From: Ignavibacteriales bacterium
Lineage (GTDB): Bacteria > Bacteroidota > Ignavibacteria > Ignavibacteriales > Ignavibacteriaceae
Assembly (NCBI GenBank): GCA_027349615.1
Contig: DAIEML010000109.1
Coordinates: 1-7,785, forward strand
Direction: 5' to 3'
Length of the DNA stretch: 7,785 nt
Part shown: piece by piece, positions 1-7,421 of the stretch
Position numbering within the stretch: the first letter of the stretch is position 1
Layout: each line of letters begins with the position of its first letter
Notes under the pieces: model-generated
The model's database searches: none
Told to the model about the DNA's origin: nothing
The model's input: only the letters and a program-made list of their open reading frames with translations
Program-made: the position numbers and the translations under genes

Positions 1-2314
1 AGTTTGAAATTGTACTGCCTGCATCAGAGTAAGTTACGCCGCCCCAGCTTCCGTTGCCGCCGAACTTAATTAAGCAGCTGTCGATTAAAGAAAAAATATC
101 ATCGCTTGTAGACTGAAATCTAATGGTACTCCAATTTCCCGCCGCCGGAGAAGTTGCATTTCCGTCGCCGTTGGTATCAAATGGGTTTCCAAAATTGTCA
201 TCTAAAAGCGAAGTGAAAACAATCTTGCCGCCGGCAATAGTACCTTTAGCTCTAAATCCTCCGTTAACATAAATTCCCGGTCCCCCGGATTTAATAACAA
301 TTCCTGGATCAATAATTACATCAGTTCCAAGGTTAATAGTAAGATCGCTGAGCAGCACGTAAGTAATATTGTTGTAGCCGGCAACGTTTCTAACTTTTAT
401 TTCGCCGTTGGTCGGAACATTCTCTCCGATTATTCCGAGTGCAGTAATTTTTGAATTAACAAAACTAATATTTGTGAATACCGGATCAGCCGCTACAGAC
501 ATTGCGATTGGAGTTGAAGAAGAATTGACAAGCGTATCGCCGATTACTCTCGGACGCGAAGAGGAGAACGCATAAATTCCATAAGTCATATCTTTGATTG
601 AGCAGCTATCGATAGTCGGACTTGCGTTGATTGTGGTTACCTCACCGCCGCCTAAATAAATTCCATTATAATAGTAAGCGCCACCCGGAAGTGATCCGTA
701 TTGAATAATGCAATGCCTCAGCTCGGAAGTAGAGTCGCTTCCGGTTTCAAAAGTAATTCCGCCCCAATCACCGACCGCCGGAACAGTTTGAGTTCCGTCT
801 TTATTTGTGTCACCCGGATGTCCGAAATTATCATCTTTTGCAGATGTAAATACGATCGAGCTGTCTGCGCTTCCCACTGCAGTTAATTTTCCTTGAACAA
901 TAAATCTCTGATAATAACTATATGCTTTGATTACAACTCCTTTATTAATTGTTAAGCTCATTCCAACAGGAATTGTTACGGAGTTTAACATTAAGTAAGT
1001 AACATTTGGGTTTGAAGTTACGGATCTAATCGGAAGAACGGCGCTGCCGAGAAGCGTTCCACCAAGCAACCCGATGGCATCGTACTGGTTATCCGAAAAT
1101 GAAAAAGTATTGTTAGTAAAAACAGGATTAGCTTCAAATGATAAAGCGAAAGGAACCATCTGGCTTGCGCCTACGGTATCGCTTACAAAAACCGGATTTG
1201 ATAAACCCTGGATCATCGCGCCGTAATAACAGATTGAAATTGATGAGCTGTCAATCGTCGGGCTCGCATTCATGGTTGTAATACCGCCAGTGTTTCCCGC
1301 GCCAGCAAATGTAATGTTGCATCTGTTTAAAATGCATGTGCTATCTACACTGATATCGTTAAATACGATTCCATACCAATCCTGCGAGGCTGGAGCGCTG
1401 TTCGCGCCGTCGCCGTTTGTGTCGCCGAAAAGATTATCATTCTTGTATGAAGTGAAATAAATTCCTTGTCCGGCTGAACCGATAGCTTTCAAAGAGCCGT
1501 TCACATATAAATGACCGCCGTTAAATTTTAAAACATCCGACGCAGCTATTGTTAAAGTGTGTCCGGAATTTACAGTGAAGTCGTTAAATACATAGGGTAC
1601 ATTAATTGTATCAAGGGTTAGAGAAGCGGATGTCCCGCCGAAACCCATGTAGATGCCATTATGTGTGTTGTTCGAAATAGTATTCACGCCGTTAAAGACT
1701 AGCGAAGCCGTTCCGTTGTAAACAATCGGCCATGTACATGATTGAATGCTGGAGCTAGTTATATTTATGTTCACGCCCTGGCTGAATGAAACTCCATTGC
1801 CACTGCAGTTCGAAATATTACCTCCGTTTAAATTTAAAGTACCCGCGTTTACACTGACGGCATCGTGAATCGAATTCGATACAAGCACAGAGTTGAGGGT
1901 CAATGTCCCGCTATAATCATATAGAATTGAACCGGCACCGCCCGCACCGTATTTGACATTACATGTATCTAAAGTAACCAAGCCAGAATAACTGTAATTT
2001 CCAGATTGAATTAATCCCCAATCGCCGCTTTTCGGAAGACCGCCGGCAGTATCTGCCGCCGAAGTGAATGTTGCATGCCGGGCATTCATTGTTCCAAGTA
2101 TGTAAAGATTGGTATTTGCTGTAAAATAAACAACCACAGCAGAATCAACCGTAAGAATAAAACCGGGATTAACCGTTACATTTCCAGTCACTATGTACGG
2201 GCTTCCGGCAAGAGTTAAAGTTGAATCAGAAGAAATTATTCCCGAAAGATTTGTTTTTGCAGATATGGAAACAAAAGATAGTAGAATTAAAAAAACAGTA
2301 AAGATTTTTCTCAT
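1..2314 (-). CDS. Secreted right-handed parallel beta-helix repeat protein (N-terminal 771 codons; runs off the window)
   Basis: The frame is open from an ATG at 2314 to the window edge, so the C-terminus is missing. Residues 1-19 form a clear signal peptide (MRKI, hydrophobic core, then SISA before Lys20), so the product is exported. The mature protein is rich in Gly, Ser, Thr, Asn, Ile and Val, with many short strands of the type 'SPTIDSSSI' and 'NPVFTNNTFSF', typical of right-handed parallel beta-helix (pectin-lyase-like) proteins. A longer unit repeats: FTS motifs begin at residues 83, 287, 489 and 700 (spacing 204, 202, 211). In the last three they lead into D-N-x-F/G ... DTNxDG ... PA ... 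(D/N)W loops that resemble calcium-binding loops; the first repeat lacks DTNxDG. No catalytic motif is recognisable. Such proteins in this bacterial group are often surface-attached or released, commonly through a C-terminal type IX sorting domain, which cannot be checked here. Substrate and role (adhesin, polysaccharide binding or lyase) are unknown. The start is supported by GGGAG seven bases upstream. The gene appears more GC-rich than the kinase gene. Confidence 0.85.
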   Translation of the reverse strand, partial: MRKIFTVFLILLSFVSISAKTNLSGIISSDSTLTLAGSPYIVTGNVTVNPGFILTVDSAVVVYFTANTNLYILGTMNARHATFTSAADTAGGLPKSGDWGLIQSGNYSYSGLVTLDTCNVKYGAGGAGSILYDYSGTLTLNSVLVSNSIHDAVSVNAGTLNLNGGNISNCSGNGVSFSQGVNINITSSSIQSCTWPIVYNGTASLVFNGVNTISNNTHNGIYMGFGGTSASLTLDTINVPYVFNDFTVNSGHTLTIAASDVLKFNGGHLYVNGSLKAIGSAGQGIYFTSYKNDNLFGDTNGDGANSAPASQDWYGIVFNDISVDSTCILNRCNITFAGAGNTGGITTMNASPTIDSSSISICYYGAMIQGLSNPVFVSDTVGASQMVPFALSFEANPVFTNNTFSFSDNQYDAIGLLGGTLLGSAVLPIRSVTSNPNVTYLMLNSVTIPVGMSLTINKGVVIKAYSYYQRFIVQGKLTAVGSADSSIVFTSAKDDNFGHPGDTNKDGTQTVPAVGDWGGITFETGSDSTSELRHCIIQYGSLPGGAYYYNGIYLGGGEVTTINASPTIDSCSIKDMTYGIYAFSSSRPRVIGDTLVNSSSTPIAMSVAADPVFTNISFVNSKITALGIIGENVPTNGEIKVRNVAGYNNITYVLLSDLTINLGTDVIIDPGIVIKSGGPGIYVNGGFRAKGTIAGGKIVFTSLLDDNFGNPFDTNGDGNATSPAAGNWSTIRFQSTSDDIFSLIDSCLIKFGGNGSWGGVTYSDAGSTISN

Positions 2315-2320
2315 AAAATT

Positions 2321-2326
2321 TCTCCC
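2321..2326 (-). promoter_or_regulatory. Ribosome binding site of the beta-helix protein gene
   Basis: On the minus strand the sequence is GGGAGA, with the GGGAG core seven bases before the ATG at 2314. It fixes the start of the beta-helix gene and is the clearest Shine-Dalgarno-like site on the minus strand; the kinase and response-regulator starts have only A/T-rich leaders. Confidence 0.55.
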
Positions 2327-2480
2327 AAAATTATTCAATAAATACTTTTTAAAAATTAGCAGCCAAAGGAGTAAGCATTTGGTTATTTAAAATTCATTCT
2401 TCTTTAAAGTAAAATAATGATTTAGATCCGCGATGAATGTTATTCTTTAAGATGAAAGAGAATATTAATATGATGATAAG

Positions 2481-2501
2481 TTAATTTCTGTCGAAAATTA
2501 A
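2481..2501 (-). terminator. Weak AT-rich hairpin downstream of the response regulator gene
   Basis: Plus-strand TTAATTTC (2481-2488) and GAAAATTAA (2493-2501) can pair over eight base pairs with one bulged A and a four-base loop. It lies about 40 bases past the response-regulator stop codon, in the gap before the beta-helix gene. The stem has a single G-C pair and no T-run follows it, so it is a poor intrinsic terminator; it may only be an AT-rich coincidence. Confidence 0.2.
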
Positions 2502-2502
2502 G

Positions 2503-2524
2503 TCAACTATTAATTTGATTAGTT
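2503..2524. repeat. Palindromic 22-mer, copy A (just past the response regulator stop)
   Basis: This copy has AACTA and TAGTT as outer arms around an ATTTGA core and lies 18 bases beyond the stop codon of the response-regulator gene. It matches copy B at 3240-3261 at 19 of 22 positions in the same orientation; the shared part reads AACTAnTnATTTGAnTAGTT, preceded by TC. Its palindrome is less perfect than that of copy B. Possible roles are a protein-binding site or an RNA hairpin at a gene end; chance similarity in AT-rich DNA is also possible. Confidence 0.35.
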
Positions 2525-2542
2525 AAATATGGAAGTGATTAA

Positions 2543-3187
2543 TTATACAAGCCTATTTTTAAGTGCTTTTGCAATTGCTTCATACTTTGAATTAACATGA
2601 AGTTTAACGTAAATATTGTGGAGATGAAATCTTACAGTATGTGTAGAAACAAAGAGTTTATCTGCAATGGCTTTTGTGCTGTGTCCTTCCACCAAAGCAT
2701 TTAAAACTTCTTTTTCTCTTTCGGATAATAATGTAGGATTAAGTTGACTGCTTGGTGTTTGAAAATATTGAAGAACTTTTCTAGCAACTTCACCGGAAAA
2801 TGTCGCCCCTCCATCTTCTGCTTCTCGTATTGCTTCTAATAATTTTTCTGTAGGGCTTTTTTTAAGAAGATAACCCACGGCACCGCCGCGCAATGACTGA
2901 AAAATTTTTTCACTGTCGCTGTAAACTGTTAACATCATAACTTTAACAGTTGGAAACGCTGACTTTATTTCTTTTAAACTTTCTATTCCGGATTTTCCAG
3001 GCATTTCAATATCAAGTAATAAAATATCAGGAAGATCCTCTTCGATTTTTTTCAAAGCTTCATCGCAGTTTTGATAAGTTGCTACGCATTTGAAGCCTTC
3101 GGATTTATTTAAAATCATGGAAAGAACTTCGCTGAATTCCCGATCATCATCTAGTATTGCTGTGCGGATAATTAATTTTTCGCTCAT
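2543..3187 (-). CDS. NarL/FixJ-family two-component response regulator (REC + LuxR-type HTH)
   Basis: A 214-residue cytoplasmic transcription factor of normal family length. Residues 7-120 are a receiver domain with the acidic cluster Asp13-Asp14-Asp15, phosphoacceptor Asp59 (in LLLDIEMPG), switch Thr87 and conserved Lys109. After a short linker, residues 152-214 form a LuxR-type helix-turn-helix with the hallmark pattern LSEREKEVL, then GHSTKAIADKL, then STHTVRFHLHNIYVKL. No key residue is missing, so it should accept phosphate from a histidine kinase, dimerise and bind DNA. The partner is almost certainly the kinase gene directly upstream on the same strand, with 74 bases between them, so co-transcription is likely. 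Its targets cannot be read from the sequence. The ATG at 3187 is preceded only by an AT-rich leader without a Shine-Dalgarno sequence, as is common in Bacteroidota relatives. Copies of a palindromic 22-mer lie just outside both ends of the gene. Confidence 0.95.
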   Translation of the reverse strand: MSEKLIIRTAILDDDREFSEVLSMILNKSEGFKCVATYQNCDEALKKIEEDLPDILLLDIEMPGKSGIESLKEIKSAFPTVKVMMLTVYSDSEKIFQSLRGGAVGYLLKKSPTEKLLEAIREAEDGGATFSGEVARKVLQYFQTPSSQLNPTLLSEREKEVLNALVEGHSTKAIADKLFVSTHTVRFHLHNIYVKLHVNSKYEAIAKALKNRLV

Positions 3188-3239
3188 GTAAAATTTTTTA
3201 ATGCTGGATTATGAATCATAATTTAAGTTGTACCTAAAT

Positions 3240-3261
3240 TCAACTAATCATTTGAATAGTT
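3240..3261. repeat. Palindromic 22-mer, copy B (between kinase stop and response regulator start)
   Basis: This element directly abuts the kinase stop codon (3262-3264) in the 74-base gap before the response-regulator start. Read on the minus strand, AACTA-T-TCA pairs with TGA-T-TAGTT around a two-base AA centre: eight of nine pairs form, with one T-T mismatch. It matches copy A at 19 of 22 positions. As RNA it would make a small hairpin between the two cistrons; as DNA it could be an operator. Confidence 0.4.
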
Positions 3262-6200
3262 TTATGATTGGATTGGAAAATTAATATAAAGCTGTGTTCC
3301 ATTTCTTACTGAAGAATCAAGCTTGAAATTGCCTTTCAGTTCTTTAACATGTTTTGAAATATTGAATATTCCTCGTCCATTTTTAGCTTCATTAATTTCG
3401 AACCCAGTACCATCATCTTCTAAGGTTAAATAAATAATTTTGCTTTTAACCGATAGATTAACCTTAAATGTTTTGCATTTTGAATATTTCAATGCATTGT
3501 TTAGAGCTTCTTTTGTAATAAGCTGTAGGCTTCTTTTTATCTGCGAATTTAATTTTATATTTTCAATATTATTTGTTTCAATTATTAGTTGAATATTTTT
3601 TGCTTCACAAACTTCGTTGGCAAAGTTTTTAAAATTGAAAATAAAATCATGAAGTGAATCAAACTTTGGATCGATTGACCAAATAACATCAATCATCGAA
3701 TCTACCAAGTCTCTCGAAATTTTTCCGACACGTTCTATTGAGCTTTGTCTGGAATATTTTTCATTTTTATTTTTTTCAAAATCACTTTCTTTATTCTGAG
3801 TAGAAGATTCTTCGCGCAAAACATTTTCCGAAAGAATTGCAATCCTGGTAAGTCCGGAACCGATTTCATCGTGGAGATCGGCAGCAATTCTTGTTCGTAT
3901 TTTTTCTATTTCAATCAAACGACGAAATCGCATCCTTGAATATGCGCCGATGCTTGTAATGATAATTACCAAAATCAAAACAATAAACCACCATTGCATA
4001 AAGAAAGGAGTTTCAATTAGAAAAGAAATTTGAGCAGGGAATTTACTTTTAATGTTTTTCCCGTTAATTGCATAAACTTGAAAAGTATAAAATCCAGGCC
4101 GCAAAGAGGCATAGGTAATTGAATTTTGATTTTGCAGCTCATTCCAATTTTTGTCAATCTTTAAAAGTTTGTATTTATAAATAGTATTTTTTTCTTCGCG
4201 ATTTACTATTCCAACAAAGTTAATTGTGATTGTATTTTGATAACTTGCTAAATCAAAATTGTTTTTAAGTTTTTGTTTTTGGCCGTTAATTAAAATTTGA
4301 TTTATATAAATAGGCGGCGGTAAAGTTTTTTCATTTTCTTTTAGCGGTTCATAAATGAAAACTTCTGATTGATTTGCAAAACAAAGATTTCCAGCGGCCG
4401 AAGAACAAATTGAATAATATGGTACTTTTGGAAGCTCCTCATATAATTTATAACTTGGCAATCCTTCCCCTGTCAATTCTTGTACGCCTGATTGAGTGCC
4501 GAGCCAAATATTACCGCCGGGTGTTTTTGTAATACTCCAAATGGCATTGCTTAATAATCCATTTTCCCGGTTTATAATAATGAATTGATTTTTACTCGAT
4601 TTTTTGGCATCAGGTTTATAAATGGCAAGTCCGCCGTACCTCGTACCAACAATTATATTTCCATTTTTACTTTCTTCAATCGATCGAATTCCATTATCCG
4701 GCAAGCCTTCACTAGTTGTAAATAATTTTACAAAATTTTTTTCACCAAACTTATTGTTGATTAAAACGCCACTTGCTTTTGAAATATCAAAATCAATTTT
4801 TCCTTTTGAAAAAACCGAAAGCCCGCTGCCATAACCGCCAAACCAAATATTTTCTTTGCTGTCTTGAAAAATTTCTCTCACGGAATTATCCGGCAAACCA
4901 TCTGTTTGATTATAAATTTTTAAAATATTTCTTGGCTTTGAATTGTTTATAACAGCAACTCCGGCATCTAAAATGCTGCACCAGATATATCCTTTGTTAT
5001 CAACTAAAATTTTAAATAACGACGAATATTTAATTTTTTTTGGAATTTTAAATTTGTCTTTAAATGTAAGAATTGATGGTGAATTAGCAGCACTATTTTT
5101 CCGGCTTATCTTGTATATATTTATTTCACCGGAGGGTTTTGCAATATAAAGATTATTATTCTTGCTTAAATAAAGCGAAGGCAATGGCTCGTTTGGATAA
5201 AATGGTTCAAGTGAATGAAGCTTCTCATGCCAATTATGATTTTCATCCTTCCAGATTTCAAGAAGATATTTTGTCAGTGCTATCCAAAAGTGACTATTAT
5301 TATCCGAAGAGACCGAAGCCCAATTTGCACCGATATATTTTTGAGGTAATTTGAACTGTATTAAATTTTGATAAGACAATTTTGAAAGTCCGTTATCATT
5401 TGAGCCGATCCAAAGAATATTTTCTCGGTCATACAACAATGAAGTAATATTGTTTTCCAGCAAGCCATTATCAATATTATATCTTATAATTTTATTAGAG
5501 GAAAATGAATCTTCTCTAATTTTAAGTAATCCTTCAACAGCACCAATCCAAATATTATTATAATTATCTTCAATCATTGTTCTGGGGCTTGCATTAAGAT
5601 TTATCTTTGAAATTTCTGATCCCCGAATTCTAAATAATATACCACCAACCATAGCAACATAAATTGAACCATCTTTACTTTTAAGAAGAGAATTGAAATC
5701 ATGTTTTAATAATTCAGGCAAATTAATTTTTTCTAATTTTTTCTGGCTCACAAGATATTTGAAAAGTCCATTTTCAGCGGCTACCAACACTTCATTAGTA
5801 GATTTATGAACAAAAGAATTCACCCACCCAAGCTTATAATTTGTTGAGATTAGATTAATTTTATCGTGTTTGATGAAATAAAATCCGCTATCGGTTCCGC
5901 ACCAAAAAGTATTATCATCATCTTCATAAATATTGTTTATGTCTCGCATTAATAGAGGCAGATTCAAACCATATTTAATAAATTGTCCGTTGTGAAATCT
6001 ATTTATGCCGGCGCTTACAGTCCCAATCCAAACATCTCCGGGAATTTTTTTATCGGCAGTAATAAAAGATATTTTATCTGAAGAAAGTCCATCTATTGTT
6101 GAAATATTTTTGAATTCTTTGCTATTAAAAATGCTTATACCTTCTCCTGTTCCAAACCAAATATAGCCAAGCGAATCCTGGCAAATTGATGTGATGTTGT

Positions 6201-6315
6201 CTGAGACTAAACCATCTTTCACGGTGTAATTATGAAAAGGTAATATTTGTGCTAAAAGAATTTTCTCAGAAAAAATTAAAAACAGAATTATTAAAACCGT
6301 AAATCTTATTCGCAT
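3262..6315 (-). CDS. Periplasmic-propeller sensor histidine kinase (Reg_prop + Y_Y_Y + HisKA_3 + HATPase_c)
   Basis: A 1017-residue membrane sensor kinase. Residues 1-22 are a signal peptide or N-terminal anchor. Residues ~25-640 are repeated blades of the two-component regulator propeller type, visible as 'GL.SDNI..I..D..G.IWFGT..G' near residues 35-60, 285-310, 475-500, 535-565 and 585-610. Residues ~700-768 fit a Y_Y_Y domain (YKYKLLKIDKNWNE, then LRPGFYTFQVYA). One transmembrane helix spans ~775-793. The cytoplasmic part starts with a HisKA_3 dimerisation domain carrying the phosphorylatable His815 (AADLHDEIGSGLTRI), followed by DSMIDVIWSIDPK. The HATPase_c domain has its N box (Glu936, Asn940), G1 box (Asp968-Gly-Thr-Gly971) and G2 box (Gly980-Arg-Gly982), so it looks catalytically intact. 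There is no fused receiver domain, unlike the hybrid regulators of Bacteroides; the separate response regulator just downstream supplies it. The ligand is unknown; related sensors often detect carbohydrate fragments. The start at 6315 gives the expected export signal but has no Shine-Dalgarno sequence. Confidence 0.94.
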   Translation of the reverse strand: MRIRFTVLIILFLIFSEKILLAQILPFHNYTVKDGLVSDNITSICQDSLGYIWFGTGEGISIFNSKEFKNISTIDGLSSDKISFITADKKIPGDVWIGTVSAGINRFHNGQFIKYGLNLPLLMRDINNIYEDDDNTFWCGTDSGFYFIKHDKINLISTNYKLGWVNSFVHKSTNEVLVAAENGLFKYLVSQKKLEKINLPELLKHDFNSLLKSKDGSIYVAMVGGILFRIRGSEISKINLNASPRTMIEDNYNNIWIGAVEGLLKIREDSFSSNKIIRYNIDNGLLENNITSLLYDRENILWIGSNDNGLSKLSYQNLIQFKLPQKYIGANWASVSSDNNSHFWIALTKYLLEIWKDENHNWHEKLHSLEPFYPNEPLPSLYLSKNNNLYIAKPSGEINIYKISRKNSAANSPSILTFKDKFKIPKKIKYSSLFKILVDNKGYIWCSILDAGVAVINNSKPRNILKIYNQTDGLPDNSVREIFQDSKENIWFGGYGSGLSVFSKGKIDFDISKASGVLINNKFGEKNFVKLFTTSEGLPDNGIRSIEESKNGNIIVGTRYGGLAIYKPDAKKSSKNQFIIINRENGLLSNAIWSITKTPGGNIWLGTQSGVQELTGEGLPSYKLYEELPKVPYYSICSSAAGNLCFANQSEVFIYEPLKENEKTLPPPIYINQILINGQKQKLKNNFDLASYQNTITINFVGIVNREEKNTIYKYKLLKIDKNWNELQNQNSITYASLRPGFYTFQVYAINGKNIKSKFPAQISFLIETPFFMQWWFIVLILVIIITSIGAYSRMRFRRLIEIEKIRTRIAADLHDEIGSGLTRIAILSENVLREESSTQNKESDFEKNKNEKYSRQSSIERVGKISRDLVDSMIDVIWSIDPKFDSLHDFIFNFKNFANEVCEAKNIQLIIETNNIENIKLNSQIKRSLQLITKEALNNALKYSKCKTFKVNLSVKSKIIYLTLEDDGTGFEINEAKNGRGIFNISKHVKELKGNFKLDSSVRNGTQLYINFPIQS

Positions 6316-6447
6316 TTTATGTTGATGTTGTGGCTTGATACTTAAACATAATAAAAAAACCTTTAAATAATTCTTAGTAATCGAAAAGATGTTAAATGAA
6401 ATAAGTTTAATGTATTTTTATACCGAATAATTTTGCTAATCAAGTAT

Positions 6448-7345
6448 ATGGAAAATTTTAGATTAAAAGTTTTTCGTTCTGTTGCCAGGCATTTAAGTTT
6501 TACGAAAGCTGCAAACGAACTTTTCATAACCCAGCCGGCGGTTACAAAGCATATTCATTCACTAGAAAAAGAATATGAACTTAGATTATTTAATAGAAAA
6601 GGAAATAAGATTTATTTAACTCCAGCCGGAAACGTTCTGCTGGAATATTCAAATAAGATTTCTAATCTTGAATTAAAACTCGAAAACGAATTAAATAAAT
6701 TTAAGGAAAAATTAACCGGCAAATTAAGGTTAGGCGCCAGCACTACAATTGCGCAGTATGTTATTCCACAAGTGATTTCAAAATTCCATGAAAAATTTCC
6801 ACACGTAAAATTAACTCTGCATTCCGGAAACACAGAACAGATTGCAGATGTTTTAAATAAAGGCGAAATCGATTTAGGCATTGTTGAAGGTAAGGTAAAA
6901 AATCGCGATATACATTATGTCCATTTTATTTCAGACGAACTTGTTGTCGCAGCAAGTTCAAAGAACTATTTAATCACAAAGGATGAAATATCTTTTAAAG
7001 AATTATTATCCTTGCCTTTAATTTTGAGAGAAAGAGGTTCTGGTACTCTGGAAGTAATTGAACATGCTAAAATCCAAGAAGATAAAAATTTCTTCATTAA
7101 ATGTTGTAATGTATTTAGGAAGTACCGAAGCCATCAAGCGTTATTTGGAAAACAACAACAGCATCGGATTTATTTCAACACGAGCGATTGAAAGAGAACT
7201 AAAGTTAGGCACATTAAAAATTATTAAAGTGAAAGACTTCAAGATAAACCGCAGTTTTGATTTTATAACTCTTCAAGGTTCAGATCCCACAAATACAGCA
7301 GCGCAATTTATAAAATTTGCCAAACAGCTCTATAACCAAAAGTAA
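6448..7345 (+). pseudogene. LysR-family transcriptional regulator, CysL/YeiE-like, interrupted by one frameshift
   Basis: The N-terminal part reads from ATG 6448 to a stop at 7191; the C-terminal part continues in the +1 frame from about 7067 to the stop at 7345. Joined, they give a regulator of about 299 residues, normal for LysR proteins. Residues 4-62 are the winged helix-turn-helix (SFTKAANELFITQPAVTKHI, then LFNR and LTPAG). The effector-binding domain starts near residue 90 with TGKLRLGASTTIAQYVIP, the pattern of the CysL/YeiE group that responds to sulfur anions. The frame breaks around residue 207: RERGSGTLEVIEHA is in frame 0, while LKSKKIKISSLN, YLGSTEAIKRYLE and IGFISTRAIERELKLGTL, the expected continuation, are in the other frame. 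Without repair the product has a foreign tail of about 41 residues and loses the second half of its effector domain. This could be a real mutation or a sequencing error. A TTG at 6433 would extend the protein by five residues; the ATG is preferred because MENFRLKVF is the usual LysR beginning. It likely controls the transporter gene 80 bases downstream. Confidence 0.85.
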
Positions 7346-7365
7346 TAACACATAACATATTTCAA

Positions 7366-7397
7366 TTTGAGTTTGCTTCTCCCGGGGGATAGATTTG
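7366..7397 (+). promoter_or_regulatory. Candidate Bacteroidota-type promoter of the transporter gene
   Basis: TTTG (7366-7369) and TAGATTTG (7390-7397) are separated by 20 bases, agreeing with the -33 TTTG and -7 TAnnTTTG elements of primary-sigma promoters in Bacteroidota. Transcription would begin near 7402-7405, leaving a leader of about 20 bases that contains the ribosome binding site. The match is to a short pattern in AT-rich DNA, so it is tentative, but its position just after the regulator stop codon and just before the transporter is right. It implies that the transporter can be expressed separately from the LysR gene. Confidence 0.4.
7378..7389. promoter_or_regulatory. GC-rich quasi-palindrome inside the candidate promoter (possible operator)
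   Basis: TCTCCCGGGGGA lies between the two promoter elements and is a strikingly GC-rich patch in an otherwise AT-rich gap. It contains the perfect palindrome CCCGGG and, in another register, TCCC-GG-GGGA. Such a position would suit a repressor or activator site. It does not clearly follow the T-N11-A pattern of LysR operators, so the binding protein is unknown. Confidence 0.25.
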
Positions 7398-7412
7398 CCC
7401 ATTACTTTTAAT

Positions 7413-7421
7413 AGAAGAAGG
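7413..7421 (+). promoter_or_regulatory. Ribosome binding site of the transporter gene
   Basis: AGAAGAAGG is a purine-rich Shine-Dalgarno-like stretch. It ends four bases before the ATG at 7426 and 13 bases before the in-frame ATG at 7435. Neither spacing is ideal; the first is favoured because 13 bases is long. Confidence 0.45.

Noticed and set aside
701..1460. Short plus-strand open frames at 701-886 and 1272-1460
   Set aside because: They lie opposite the long, in-register beta-helix coding frame, have no recognisable domain or ribosome binding site, and are shadows of that gene.
1..2314. Repeats in the first 2.3 kb as a CRISPR array or DNA-level tandem repeat
   Set aside because: The repetition is at protein level with a long period and diverged codons; no identical short repeats with spacers are present.
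2328..2335. TAATTTTG on the minus strand before the beta-helix gene as a -7 promoter element
   Set aside because: It touches the ribosome binding site, so transcription would begin near the start codon, and no TTTG lies at a fitting distance upstream.
2363..2382. Inverted repeat CCAAA ... TTTGG before the beta-helix gene
   Set aside because: Five-base arms with a ten-base loop are expected by chance, and no related copy or conserved context is visible.
2193..2390. Plus-strand open frame over the beginning of the beta-helix gene
   Set aside because: It overlaps the signal peptide and ribosome binding site of a well-supported gene on the other strand, and its product resembles nothing known.
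3745..5354. Plus-strand open frames at 3745-3939, 4622-4834, 4943-5149 and 5139-5354
   Set aside because: All lie inside the kinase gene on the opposite strand, whose translation has continuous recognisable domains. The products are low-complexity or featureless.
6612..6881. Minus-strand open frame inside the LysR gene
   Set aside because: It is antisense to the conserved effector-binding domain of the LysR protein and shows no family features.
7060..7080. Programmed ribosomal frameshifting in the LysR gene
   Set aside because: There is no recognisable slippery heptamer, no in-frame stop or rare codon at the site, and frame 0 stays open for about 41 more codons. LysR proteins are not known to use recoding.
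7058..7345. Treating the second half of the LysR gene as an independent small gene
   Set aside because: It would begin at a TTG or ATG inside the first half without a ribosome binding site, and its sequence is exactly the missing C-terminal half of a LysR effector domain.
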